Of a stretch of 64,000 nt of DNA, positions 10,883-21,393 are shown in pieces. The translations under genes and the position numbers were made by a program. How positions within the stretch are numbered: position 1 is the stretch's first letter; every line of letters begins with the position of its first letter. The notes under the pieces are model-generated. The model was not told the DNA's origin, did no database searches, and saw only the letters and a list, made by a program, of their open reading frames with translations. Source of the stretch: Ariolimax columbianus (Eukaryota; Mollusca; Gastropoda; Stylommatophora; Arionidae); the NCBI GenBank assembly GCA_036924085.1, contig JAVGWX010000003.1, positions 113,753,764-113,817,763 on the forward strand, in the 5' to 3' direction.

Positions 10883-11095
10883 GGGAAAACACAAGTTCTT
10901 AAAATGTTCACCTTTGTTGGTTTGCTGGTATTCTGCTATAATTTCCTCAGGTTGTGTAGCCTCTACGTTGGCATTGCCATTCAGTGCTATCTTTCTATTA
11001 GAGTACGTCATGGTCTTCAAGTCATATCTATTATATGCATCCTTCTGGTCATTGCCCATAGCAACAGTTTTTAACCAGATAGGAGGAAGCCATGG
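10883..11095 (-). mobile_element. LINE Z, upstream part of the interrupted copy
   Basis: Reverse-strand frame reads 'MTYSNRKIALNGNANVEATQ', 'PEEIIAEYQQTNKGEHFKNL', 'CF'. The matching Z copy at 58.43-58.50 kb encodes 'PEETIAEQKKINRSTYFENL'. It is continuous with 9828-10342 if the LINE W segment is removed. Confidence 0.7.
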
Positions 11096-11119
11096 CAAAC
11101 ATCTCAAACGAAGCGTTCT

Positions 11120-11447
11120 GATCCGATCGTGGGACAGAAAATGCAGCACAGTGATTTGAGACGACAGCAGCCAGCGATTCATAACAAGCTGTTTGCATCA
11201 GGATCAGCGAACCAGAGCTGACCACGATTGTAGTCCACCGCTAAGGGCCAGACCTGGAAACAGGCTGCACCAGTGCAGTCTGACTAAGAGAATAGGAATC
11301 ACAGTGGAAAGCAAATCCGGCACCCCAAAAAAGTTAACTGAAATCGAATGTGTGGGATCGAAAAAGGCGCAGATATCCCAGTATCGCTGTAAACTCCAAC
11401 ACAATGTGACGTCCTTTTCAGTACGAATGGCGAAGAAGCAGATCACC
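11120..11447 (+). mobile_element. SINE B copy (+)
   Basis: Nearly full-length but diverged. 'GGATCAGCGAACC', 'CCTGGAAACAGGCTGCACC', the central domain as 'GAAATCGAATGTGTGGGATC' then 'GGCGCAGATATC', 'CGCTGTAAACTCC' and a decayed tail 'GGCGAAGAAG'. No target duplication could be recognised. Confidence 0.7.
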
Positions 11448-12165
11448 TGACCGTGACAGCTCTATCAGCTGATCAATATAACATACAATAGTTCTAACCC
11501 TTATACTATTCAGTCAGACTTGAGCGTACCTGTGCTCTCTGTGTCGTGACGGTACAGAGATGACAATTCATAATTTCATCCGTAACAGCTTTAATCGTTT
11601 GGTTCCTACATTCTCATGACAAAAGACTTAGACAGATGAAGAAGTATACAATCTAACATACTAGTAGAAAAAAGAGGAAAGAGATTGTAATAAAATGAAC
11701 AAAATACTGTCAATATGTTCGATATGTATCAATATTTATTTAAAATGCAAATGGAGAAATATTGATATATAAAAAAGATGGCATAATTCAAATAAGAACC
11801 ACATTATGTCCGTGTATTACAGGGCATGAAAGTGGAGAGAAGAATAGTTACACTTTAACCTGCTAGGCATGTCCTAATCGGCGCCTACGGTTGGTCTGGC
11901 CTTAGGCCGATTACCCGATCCATGACGAACTATAAGCCCCAAGTTGTCACGCTAGAAGATTAGAGGGTAAAGTCAGTCCACAAGAATTATCGGAAATTCT
12001 TGGATTGTCCACGAATACATGAGGATAGCAGGACATGTTGGAGTCGCCTTACTCCAAGATTTGAAAAAAGGTGGCTCAAATCAAAATGTTCATTTTGAAA
12101 CCTAACTTAAGAGAGCTTTGAATGAACAGTCGGTGTGCAGGGGTTTTTAAAACTGGCTCCAACGT
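11448..12165. other. Unassigned sequence
   Basis: No coding or repeat signal recognised; mostly AT-rich with a more GC-rich patch near 11.88-11.94 kb. Confidence 0.3.
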
Positions 12166-12482
12166 GTTGAATGTGTATTGTGTGTATATGTGTGTCGTAT
12201 ATGTTTGTATCATGTGTGTGTGTTATATGTGTGTGTCGTGTGTGTGTGTCGTGTGCTTGTCGTGTGTGTGTGTGTGTGTGTCGTGTGTGTGTGTGTCATA
12301 CGTGTTTGTGTCGTGTGTCGTTGTGTGTGTCGTGTGTGTGTATGTCATTGTGTGTGTATGTCGTGTGTTTGTGTCGTGTGTGTCGTGTGTGTGTCCTATG
12401 TGTGTATGTCATATGTGTGTATGTGTCGTGTTTGTGTGTCATGTGTATATGTGTGTCGTGTGTGTACGTGTGTTTGTGTCAA
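12166..12482. repeat. (TG)n-rich compound microsatellite
   Basis: About 315 bases of TG runs broken regularly by 'TCG', 'TAT' and 'TCA', i.e. a TGTGTCG-like compound repeat. All three + frames stay open and give Cys/Val-rich pseudo-proteins. These are a compositional artefact. Confidence 0.95.
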
Positions 12483-12569
12483 CAGCTTATGATTTCTACA
12501 AAACAAAGTGATACACTTTTTATATCCAATGTTGATATTTTCTTCATAGATTATAGTCTGCATCACGAA

Positions 12570-12905
12570 AAGAGAGAAGACAAACCTGATTGGACAATTT
12601 TAGCCAAGCAGAATACACTGACCAAGCCCGTCACTTCACGTCTTGGCAGTTCTCCTTGAAACAGTCTGTTTATTTGCAATCTGGCTAACCAGGGGATAAG
12701 AGGCGGGTAGGAAGAGGGGACTACGTAACCCCATTAGCAGTGAGTGACACGTAGATGAAGCCAAGCATAGCACAACCGAGTGGAGGGCCTCGGTCTACCT
12801 TCATCAGCAAGTTCGAGATGTTAGAAAAGCTACTGCAACCCGCAACTTAGAGCCCTTTTCAGTGCGCACAAAAAAGTAATTATACTGATCGTGGGCATTC
12901 AACAA
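12570..12905 (-). mobile_element. SINE A copy (-)
   Basis: Reverse complement carries 'TTTGTGCGCACTGAAAAGGG', 'GCTGATGAAGGTAGACCGAG', 'GGTTGTGCTATGCTTGG' and 'CTTCATCTACGTGTCACTC', then 'GGTTAGCCAG' and a 3' segment 'GGCTTGGTCAGTGTATTCTG'. This is the most complete A copy along with the one at 60.3 kb. A CAA microsatellite abuts its 5' side. Confidence 0.75.
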
Positions 12906-12909
12906 CAAC

Positions 12910-12943
<34 letters not shown>

Positions 12944-12966
12944 ACAACGACAACAACAACAACAAC
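12901..12966. repeat. (CAA)n microsatellite
   Basis: About 21 CAA units with two CGA interruptions, adjoining the 5' end of the reverse-strand SINE A. Confidence 0.95.
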
Positions 12967-13082
12967 ACACATCACGACAAACAAAACAGAACCAGACCAA
13001 CTATAGCACGACACTACACAACACATACAGTCTTTGAAAAAACTAAACAATTGCCGACATACCCCACAACGGCTTAAACGTT

Positions 13083-13415
13083 CAAATTCAACAACAGCAA
13101 CAATAACAGCAATAATAATAACAACAACAACAACACACCAGCAACAACATAAAAAACAATAACATCAACAATAACAGCAACAATAACATTAACAATAATA
13201 ACAACAACAACACCAATAACAATAACAACACCAATAGCAAGAACAACAATAACAACAACAACATTAGCAACAATAACAATAATAACAGCAACACCAATAA
13301 TAACAACAGCAATAACACCAACAACAATAACAACGGCAACAACAATAACAATAACAACAATAACAGTAACAATAACAGCAACAATAATAACATCAACAAC
13401 AACAACAAAACTGGT
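13083..13415. repeat. (AAC/AAT)n compound trinucleotide repeat
   Basis: About 330 bases of AAC and AAT triplets with rare ACC and AGC variants. It keeps a reverse-strand frame open as a poly-leucine artefact. There is no evidence of coding use. Confidence 0.95.
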
Positions 13416-14058
13416 TGCAATGGCAGACAGTCGCTAACAGATAAGGAAACCAACAAAAGAAAGCAAAACGTCAAAAGAACTGCCCAAAACCTTTATAATG
13501 ATCACGGAAAGGGTTTTGCTACAACAATAGATAACAAGAACACCATGGACATTTAATAAACAGCTAGAAAGCCTGGTTTTTTTTCAGGTGATATATACTT
13601 GTACATGCTGTCCCATTAGCAGCAGGACATACAAAGATATAACATACAGATTTGCATGCTATGAAGAAAGTGTGACCTGGGGGAGGAACCTACCTCCTAC
13701 CAGGCGCGTCAACAGGATTGCTGAAAGGCCTCACAACTTGGAGGTTAGCTGCGAATAAATAAACAGCCCAGGACAAAAACTGGACGGCACGCACAAAGAC
13801 ACAACAGGCTAATCACCTGTTTGTCTTAACAAACGATTACAATTCAAAACATAGAGAAAACTGGACTGACCTTAACGGCGACGAACTGACGAGAAATAAG
13901 AACCACGATTTACGGAACATGGAATATAAGAAGTATAAACTGATAAAAAAATGAGCTAATAGAGAAGATGAAGAGAGCAAAATTGACAGTCCTGACACAG
14001 AAACAAAGAAAAAGGTACCATGACGCAACATGTTATATTACAGCGGAGTTCCCTTAAA
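13416..14058. other. Unassigned sequence upstream of LINE X
   Basis: No motif found. It may hold 5' sequence of the LINE X copy that starts to be recognisable at about 14059, but I have no second copy of that part for comparison. Confidence 0.3.
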
Positions 14059-16680
14059 CAGTCAGGGAAGGGGTTGGCTGTATAGTGGATAGTAATAACA
14101 AAGCAAACATTAAAGGATGGAAGTTCATTTCAGAACGACTGATGGTTCTAAGTCTACAAGACGAGGATAGTCAAATGGATATTGTCACTGTGTATGCAGC
14201 AAACGAAGATGAGAGCACCGGCATAAAAGATGAATTCTTCAAAGGACAGTTGAGGATTGTCAAAAAGAAATACTTCTCCTTGGAGACTTCAACGCAAGAG
14301 TTGGAAACGACTATTCTAGATGGGATGGAGTGATCGGTAGGTATGGAGAAGATGTCTTAAATGACAATGGAAAATGACTGCTGAGAATCTGCAGAGAACA
14401 AAACCTTGTTATTACAAATACAAGGTTCCCACACAAGCGTATCCATGCCTACACAAGATGCGAGCCGGCAAGAAATGAAAGATCCATAATTGACTATGCA
14501 ATAGTGAGGAAAACTGATTTCAAGTATGTAAAGGATGCTAGAGTGTTCAGAGGACCAGAGATAGGAAGCGACCACTACCTAGTTAAAATAAAGAGAGAAA
14601 TCGAAAAAACGTTATCCAGCCAGGAAACACCCATCAGCAAGCAAGAAGCATAGTAACACACAAGGAGAAAAAATTAAGGCTTACAAACTACGAGAACCAG
14701 ATGTTAAGAGGAGATACCAAAGGCTCATAACAACAGCAATATGAAAGATAGAGGAATCTGAAGAAGATATGGAAATGCTCTGGGTAAAATTCATAGACAT
14801 CCTCAACGAGGCTGAAGTAGAGGCATGCGGTCAAACCAAAGAAGGGTGGAAGAGAAAGAGTACACCATGATGGACAGAGAAAGTGAAAAGACTAATACGA
14901 GAAAAGAAAAAGACATTGAAACAATACCTAGGGGCTGAGAATACAGAAGAACAAACAAAGAAATATAAAGAATATGTAAATTTTATAACAGAAGCAAAGA
15001 AGACTGCTCAAGGCCAAACATAAATTCTGGGAGTAATTTGGAGAGATACTGGAAAGTAATGCTAGAGAAAACCAGAAACTGTTCTACAGGACCCTTAAGA
15101 ACATGAGAAAGGAAAAGGAATGCCCCCTGAAATTTGTTAAAGATAAACATATCTTCTTGGAGTGGAGGAAAACCAAGCTCTGGAAGTAACAGTGCAAATC
15201 TAAGAAGAGAGAGCCATAGAAGGGAATGGTAATATCACAATGGAAAAACTAAAGGCAGCTTTGGAGAAAATTAAGATTGGTAAAGCAGTATGACATGATG
15301 GTATAACACCAGAAATGATTAAATACATGGGAGCGCAGGAGAGATACTATTCATGAAGATTCTCAAGGCAGCTTGGCGCCACAAGAAGATATCAAGAGAC
15401 TGGGAGGTTGCAATAATAATACCAATATTTAAAAAGGGTGACAATCGACAATGTGAAAATCACAGAGGTATTTCCCTTCTCAGTGTCACCGGGAAAGTCT
15501 ACTCTAGGATTCTAGAACGGCGATTAAGAGGACTAGCAGAGCCAAATATGAATGAAACTCAATGTGGGTTAAGGGCAAACAGAAGTACTCAATACCTTAT
15601 CTTTACACTCAGACAGCTGAGCGAAAAGGCTCTTGAATATGCTAAGGAGATGCATCTCTGCTTTTTGGATTTGATTTGCATTTGATAAAGTTCCTTGGGA
15701 CAAACTCTGGGGGTGCCTGACAAGGAAGAACATCCCAGGACCCCTGATCTCTGCGATACAGAGTTTAAAAAAAATAAAACATGCAGAAATTAATCAAATC
15801 AAAAGTCAGGAGAGTTCAAGACCACTAGCGTAGTAAGACAGGGGGACATTATATCACCGTACCTTTTCCTACTCCTCATGGATGAAGTCATCAAAGCCTG
15901 CAAGGAACGGACAAAAAAGTATGAAGTGCGGTACTGGAAGATGAGACTTGTTATATATCGGAGATAACGTTTGCAGATGACGTAGCCCTGATCACGAAAT
16001 CCGAAGCACATCTCCAGATCAACTTGCAGGTCTGGGAAGAAGAGTTGAAGAAGAGAGGAATGCACACTAGGAACTAAAAAAAACAATAAACCATTGTGAT
16101 CGCCAGTGATGAGAAGAGACATCAAATAACCCTGGGAACACGAGCACTGGAGCAGGTCAGCAACTTCAAATATCTAGGAGTGGTAATAGACAGCAAGGGA
16201 GGAATCAAAGAGGAGTTAACTGCACGAAGGGCAGCAGCAGGTAGACTTTTTCATGCAATTAACAGATGTTTCCTCAGTAAAAGAGAAATAAGCAGGAAAA
16301 CAAAGATGGATGAATACCGCTCGACCTATGTGCCTATCCTAACATGTGGATGGGACCCATAGGCAATGATCACAGCCCAAGAAAGGCAATTACAAACTTC
16401 AGAAATGATGTATCTAAGAAAGGCGGTTCAGGTGACGAAAAGGTACACGATCCGTAACCAAGCAATACGTAGTAATCTCGAAGTGCAAGCCTTGCAGACA
16501 CGGGTAGAGCAGTCCCAACTACAGTGGTTCGGCCATGTCTGTAGAATGGAAGAAGATCGGATACCGAGGTGGTCGTGGGAGATAACAAGTTAAGGACGCA
16601 GACTCCCAGGACGTCGCAAAGTACATTGGGAAGACAACATACGACAGTATGAGAATAAATAAAAATAAAGAGATTCCATA
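14059..16680 (+). mobile_element. LINE X, endonuclease plus reverse transcriptase copy
   Basis: The longest copy of family X in the window. Endonuclease remnants lie at about 14075-14600, a linker at 14600-15230, RT at 15230-16100 and the C-terminal WFGHV region at 16360-16660. The 3' end is A-rich ('AATAAATAAAAATAAAG') with no clean poly(A) or target duplication. A reverse-strand 3' end of the same family lies at 3428-3835. Confidence 0.88.
14085..16593 (+). pseudogene. LINE X ORF2-type polyprotein, broken
   Basis: Apurinic-type endonuclease: 'VTVYAANEDE', then after a frameshift 'GDFNARVGNDYSRWDG', 'RCEPARNERSIIDYAIV' and 'GPEIGSDHYLV' (the S-D-H catalytic signature). RT: 'ISRDWEVAIIIPIFKKGD', 'ENHRGISLLSVTGKVYSRIL', 'FDKVPWDKLWG', 'VRQGDIISPYLFLLL', and the active site F-A-D-D intact at 15970-15981. 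Then 'VSNFKYLGVVIDSKGGI' and the C-terminal 'LQWFGHVCRMEEDR'. At least three frame changes and several stops; not translatable as one protein. An insertion-type endonuclease and RT would copy the element's RNA at a nicked target. Confidence 0.88.
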
Positions 16681-16726
16681 AAGATTAATTGTCAAATAAC
16701 TGAAGATGTGCACAATTTTAACTATG

Positions 16727-17075
16727 AGGCGTGTTCAAATTAAACCGGACCAAACTGCAACAAGTGAACATACGTACGATGCGCATGATGATCTCACTTC
16801 TAGTGTAAACAGCACGTACCAGCCATCAAGTTTGCAAAGTTTCATTATCCTCCGACTCATAGTTTCCTGAGCAGACCATTGAAAACATGGCGGGTGTGAT
16901 ACGGAATCCGTCCACAGTTGATCAGAGAGCGGTGATTCGGTTTCTAACTGCTCAAGGATGTCGACCAGTTGACATTCATCGCAGAATACAATCAGTGTAT
17001 GATGACAAAAGTGTGTTGAAGACAACAGTGACGAGCTGGATAACGATGTTTAAAGAAGGGTCTATCCTACTTCAT
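16727..17075 (+). mobile_element. Mariner-type element, 5' end and transposase N-terminus
   Basis: Begins 'TGAGGCGTGTTCAAATTAAA' after a TA and reads into an ATG at 16887. The peptide starts 'MAGVIRNPSTVDQRAVIRFL' and continues 'TAQGCRPVDIHRRIQ', 'SVYDDKSVLKTTVTSWITMF', 'KEG', the helix-turn-helix DNA-binding part of mariner/SETMAR-type transposases. Homology stops abruptly after KEG, where LINE V-like sequence begins. It provides the reference orientation for interpreting the head-to-head composite at 0.6-1.2 kb. Catalytic domain absent. Confidence 0.85.
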
Positions 17076-17310
17076 AATTTCTTTAACATTTTTTCAAGAA
17101 CTAGGAGTGTTTTTAAATGGTAATAAAAACAGGAAATTATGAGAATAAATAAAAATACAAAGAACGCACCCACTGGTTTCAAATTTGGAACAATGGCTGG
17201 CTGGTATAGATGGACAAGAGATGGACGCGTAGAACAACTTGATGGTGGCCACATGCCTATACACGTCCACGAGGTAGTCCACCTTACATTTGATAAAAAA
17301 GGCATGCTTT
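17076..17310 (+). mobile_element. LINE V-like repeat, uninterrupted copy
   Basis: Matches, on the opposite strand, two pieces that flank the CR1 element: 23906-24010 ('AATAAATAAAAATACAAAGA' region) and 21170-21393 ('GTAGAACAAC', 'GGTGGCCA', 'CACGTCCACG'). Here the two pieces are contiguous, so this is the empty-site paralogue. The - strand copy at 21.2-21.4 kb translates to 'RPRGRPPMPWRDGLTKDLGL', resembling a LINE post-RT region. This copy is too decayed to translate. Confidence 0.7.
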
Positions 17311-18804
17311 GACGGAAATCAAGAAGACAGCTCAGAATAGGAACAAGTGGAAATCATCCGTTGTTACCTTATGTTCCAATTGGAAGCAGCCAGATAAATG
17401 ATGATGCCTATGATGATTTTTATGTGAAAATTGAAGGAGCCCTATTCAACTATCCTGAAAACGAATCAGACAGATTCACAGGTTGAACGATGTCAAGGAT
17501 TGTTAAATGACGGAGTTTCGATCTCACAATCAGAATGTGGGCGTTAGTAAATTGGTCATCAATGATTGATTGGCATACTATCAGTCGCGAAAGACAATGG
17601 ACCACGCTAGAGCGGGAGGTATTGCCAGCTGTTGCTCTTGCTATCTCTGTAGACGTTTGAGAATTGCATCTTCGCGCATCTTGGCTGTCCCTGCTTGCAG
17701 GCCAGCCCACATAGCCAGCCGTCAGTTTGGTCTGTTCATAATACTTTGTGGTGGGGCTTCATTTATATTTTACCTGTGGTCACGGAGAGTACCTTCCAGC
17801 AGTCAATCGATCTTAACTGTAGGCGTTTTTGCTATGGGTTGATTTATGACGTGATCCCTCTAGCGCCTGTCTGGGCAAATTGATGCGAGGACCTCTGTTT
17901 CTGAGTCAACAGATCCTCACTCTCCACGTACTAGGTGTATCCAAGGGAACGACAGGTCGATACTACTTGGCACCGGAGGCGTCGCAGGAGTTGTGAGACT
18001 GGCATTGAGTTCAATTTCTGACTGCCTAAGGGACTCCGGCTCCTGATTTGTTCTTAACTCGTTAACTCCTAAAGCCTTTTCCACAAGTGGATATAACCAC
18101 AAGGCAGCGGAGGTAAATTGTTGAGGTTGCTGAAAACACGAGCGGAGATAACACAACAGATTGATGGGAACTAACACGGGGCAAGTTGACAGTGAAGACA
18201 CTAGATCAAGTTGACAGTGAAGACACCAGCGCAGGCCAGGACACCCACTTTGACACCAATTGAAACTGATGTGCTTTCTAAAAATTGGTCATCAACGTTT
18301 CTGGGAATTCCCCAACAGAACTATCAGGACGCAATTACAATAGCCAGAAAGTTTAGTCGGCCAGACTAATTTGTTATTTTCACTTGCAACCCTATCTGGC
18401 CTGAGTAAAAATATGATTCAATGTATTCAGCGTGATTGTATGTATATTTGATTTTCTATTTGTTTCAATCAATATTTTAGTTGCAATAAAATATAATATG
18501 TAATGTCTTTTTCAACTATTTGAGAATAAGTATGTTTGTTTGTTGTTGCATCTTTTACTAAATTATTATTCAATTTCTTCTACTGAATATATGACAAGAA
18601 GTATTTAATTTATGTGTGTCCCTACAATGCATTTCGTTGTAAACGAAAGAGGACATTTGTTAGAATTCAAAATAGCAACCTGGCAAATTTTATTTATAAA
18701 AATATATAAATTTGGCGAGCAGATCTATTTTTCTTTCTTTCTTTTCGTGCAAACTGGTAGGCCTTTCCGCGTCAGGTTATGAAGAAATCTCTAGAACGGG
18801 CCGG
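17311..18804. other. 1.5 kb without recognised features
   Basis: Reading frames at 17570-17842 (+) and 17917-18201 (-) are open but show no motif and have no second copy here. The part after 18.4 kb is AT-rich. Could include a decayed element or a unique non-coding stretch. Confidence 0.3.
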
Positions 18805-20485
18805 ATTGCGTTCCTCGTGCACAGTGACATTCACCACCTCAGATAGTTCCGTAAGTCACATTTTTCGTGGTCTTCCTTTGGCCTTGAATCCGTTGTAGAA
18901 TATAAATAGCATTGCCTGTTCTGGATGGTGTGAGGTAGTAGGCTTGTTACGTGACCAAACCATTTTAGTCGCTGTATTTTGGTGTAGTCTAATACTGGTG
19001 TTGTTTCCACTAGTCTCCTGATGTCATCGTTTCTGATCATGTCTGTCCTTGTTACACCCAATGTTTTTCACATTCATTTCATTTCTGTCCTCACGATGTG
19101 TCGTTTTTCATTAAATGTTGGTGACCAGTTTTGACATTGAAAGCTAAGTGTCGGGACAACAATCGTGTTGTTTAAAGATCTTTTAGAAGTTATTGTCACG
19201 TGCTTGCAATTTACTATTGGAGTTAATTGTCCAATGATCTGGTTTACCTTAGTGTACCTTTGTTGGATTTCCGCTGTAATTCTTCCGTTTGCTGATAACG
19301 TGCTCACTAAGTATGTGAAATCTTTCACCTGATTTGCTGCTTTTTAAGGAAGATATTGATGTCTCCGGCTAATCTAGATCTTTTTAATGACTTCAGTTTT
19401 TTCTGCGTTCATTTTCACGCTGAATTCTTTACATGTTTTATAAATATATTTAGTATATACTATAGTTTATCAATATATTGTTGCAATTGTATTGTTGCTG
19501 AGACTGCTTTGAACGACAGCCAACAGAAGTTCATTTAAGAGTTCACAAATGTTGCTACCTCGTTTGGGTTTGCTGTTTTACAAATGTGGTCTACATATGT
19601 GATGAACAACAAAGGGGATAGCACACATCCTTGTCGTACTCCAGATCTGATATCCACTTTTTCTGAGAGTCCTATTTATTGTTCGAACATAGCACCGGCT
19701 ATCAATGTAAAGACTTTTTCGTAGGTTAATTAGTTGATCGTTTACTCCATAGTATGCCAATATTTTCTATAGATAGACGATATTCAACTATCTGGCCAAA
19801 AGCTTTTTCCCTACCTACAAACGCAACATAGTTCCTGGTCCTATTCAATTGTTTTCTCCACCAATTGTCTGAGAGTAAAAATTGCACCCGTACAGCTTCT
19901 GTTCTTTCTAATGCAAATCTATCGTTGAGCTGAGATTCGATGATGTAGCGTCTTCTTTTTTAAAGATTTTACAAAATATTTTGCCAGTGTGGCTCATGAG
20001 CGTTATTTCTCTGTATTTTGTGACGTCTCTTTCGCTACCTTTCTTTATTCATATTTGAATTATTGTTGCATTTCTCCAATCTTCTGGTATTTCCTGTGTG
20101 GTCCATCCTAGATTATACAATCTTTGTAGCCACAATATCCCGACCTCATCGGATACTTTAATTAATTGAAAAGGAATTTCATCAGTCCCTGGACATATTG
20201 GGATCGGAGTAGCTTGTACAACATTTCTGAAAGCGTCATGTTTGGTTCTAACTCCAACATTTCTGAAAGCGTCATGTTTGGTTCTAACGCCAACATTTCT
20301 GAAAGCGTCATGCTTGGTTCTAACTCCAACATTTCTGAAAGCGTCATGTTTGGTTCTAACTTCTTGCGTTCGCTAACGTTGGTATCTTGTTTGTCACTGA
20401 TCCCAGTTGTTGGTAAGTTGAGAAGTTCTTTAAAGTATTGCTGCCATCTGTTTAGGATCAGTTGTGGGTTGTTTTTTTGCATTTT
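18805..20485 (-). mobile_element. LINE W reverse transcriptase region, 3' two-thirds
   Basis: Reading on - from 20485: 'MQKNNPQLILNRWQQYFKEL', the expanded LEPNMTL block, 'MKFLFN' then, after a stop, 'KVSDEVGILWLQRLYNLGW', 'EIPEDWRNATII', 'QLNDRFALERTEAVRVQFLL', 'VGREKAFGQIVEYRLS', and finally 'DFTYLVSTLSANGRITAEI' and 'RLKWFGHVTSLLPHT'. The catalytic F-x-D-D site is lost (the aligned position near 19.53 kb reads F-V-N-S). Many frame changes. Same family as the fragment at 10343-10882. Confidence 0.85.
20221..20364. repeat. 36-bp minisatellite inside LINE W, 4 in-frame copies
   Basis: Units start at 20221, 20257, 20293 and 20329, each beginning 'ACATTTCTGAAAGCGTCATG'. On the - strand the 36 bases encode a 12-residue repeat 'LEPNMTLSEMLE' in the RT-proximal linker of LINE W, with single-residue variants. 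The unit length is a multiple of three, so the frame was kept. Confidence 0.95.
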
Positions 20486-20498
20486 AATTATCGTCGTT

Positions 20499-20966
20499 TA
20501 TATGTTCTGTTGGATTGTAACAATCATCTCTGTCTATATGTTCTGTTGGATTGTAACAATCATCTCTGTCTATATGTTCTGTTGGATTGTAACAATCATC
20601 TATGTCTATATGTTCTGTTGGATTGTAACAATCATCTCTGTCTATATGTTCTGTTGGATTGTAACAATCATCTCTGTCTATATGTTCTGTTGGATTGTAA
20701 CAATCATCTCTGTCTATATGTTCTGTTGGATTGTAACAATCATCTCTGTCTATATGTTCTGTTGGATTGTAACAATCATCTCTGTCTATATGTTCTGTTG
20801 GATTGTAACAATCATCTCTGTCTATATGTTCTGTTGGATTGTAACAATCATCTCTGTCTATATGTTCTGTTGGATTGTAACAATCATCTCTGTCTATATG
20901 TTCTGTTGGATTGTAACAATCATCTCTGTCTATATGTTCTATTGGATTGTAACAATCATCTCTGTC
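20499..20966. repeat. 36-bp minisatellite, exactly 13 copies
   Basis: Unit 'TATATGTTCTGTTGGATTGT' plus 16 more bases, 36 in all, repeated 13 times with almost no variation (one A for C in unit 3, one A for G in the last unit). The homogeneity implies recent expansion. It lies 134 bases from the 4-copy 36-bp array but shares no sequence with it. Open frames run through it on both strands only because 36 is divisible by three; I do not regard them as genes. Confidence 0.97.
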
Positions 20967-21169
20967 TCTCATACTTTGTTTTCCATGTAGAAATGTATTG
21001 TTGAAAGTAAATGTTATATAAAATGTCAATTTCGTCTTTATTGCTGATTTGTTCCTATTTCCATTTCGGTGAAATTGGTCCAAATGGTTACGACCATAAT
21101 TGTTTCATGTCACTATCATTCCAAGTATTTCATTCATCGCTTTCATCCATATCAATATTTGCAACATAG

Positions 21170-21393
21170 AAGTCTACACATCCCATTATCCTCGACGTCA
21201 GTCAGGCAAATGTGTCGTATGCGAGGAAGCCAATAATATTTTGTAAGCATCCCGACCTTTTGCAACGCTGTTCCAATGCAGGCCTAAGTCTTTGGTCAGT
21301 CCATCTCGCCATGGCATAGGCGGACGACCCCGTGGACGTGTTTAGGTATATGGCCACCAAAAAGTTGTTCTACGTTTCCATCACTTGTCCATC
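21170..21393 (-). mobile_element. LINE V 3' part, downstream of the CR1 insertion
   Basis: On - it encodes 'RPRGRPPMPWRDGLTKDLGL', 'HWNSVAKGRDAYKILLASSH', typical of a LINE region after the RT domain. Homologous to 17200-17310. Its other half lies at 23906-24010, on the far side of CR1. Confidence 0.75.

Noticed and set aside
12122..12659. Long Cys/Val-rich open frames
   Set aside because: All three + frames are open only across the TG-rich microsatellite; composition, not coding.
13088..13474. Poly-leucine protein on -
   Set aside because: Translation of an AAC/AAT trinucleotide repeat.
17917..18201. Possible coding exon on - (94 codons)
   Set aside because: Open but motif-less; overlaps other open frames on + of similar quality.
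20166..21083. 274-, 199- and 180-codon frames with perfect 12-residue repeats
   Set aside because: A 36-bp minisatellite has a period divisible by three, so every stop-free frame stays open on both strands; no start context, domain or homologue supports a protein.
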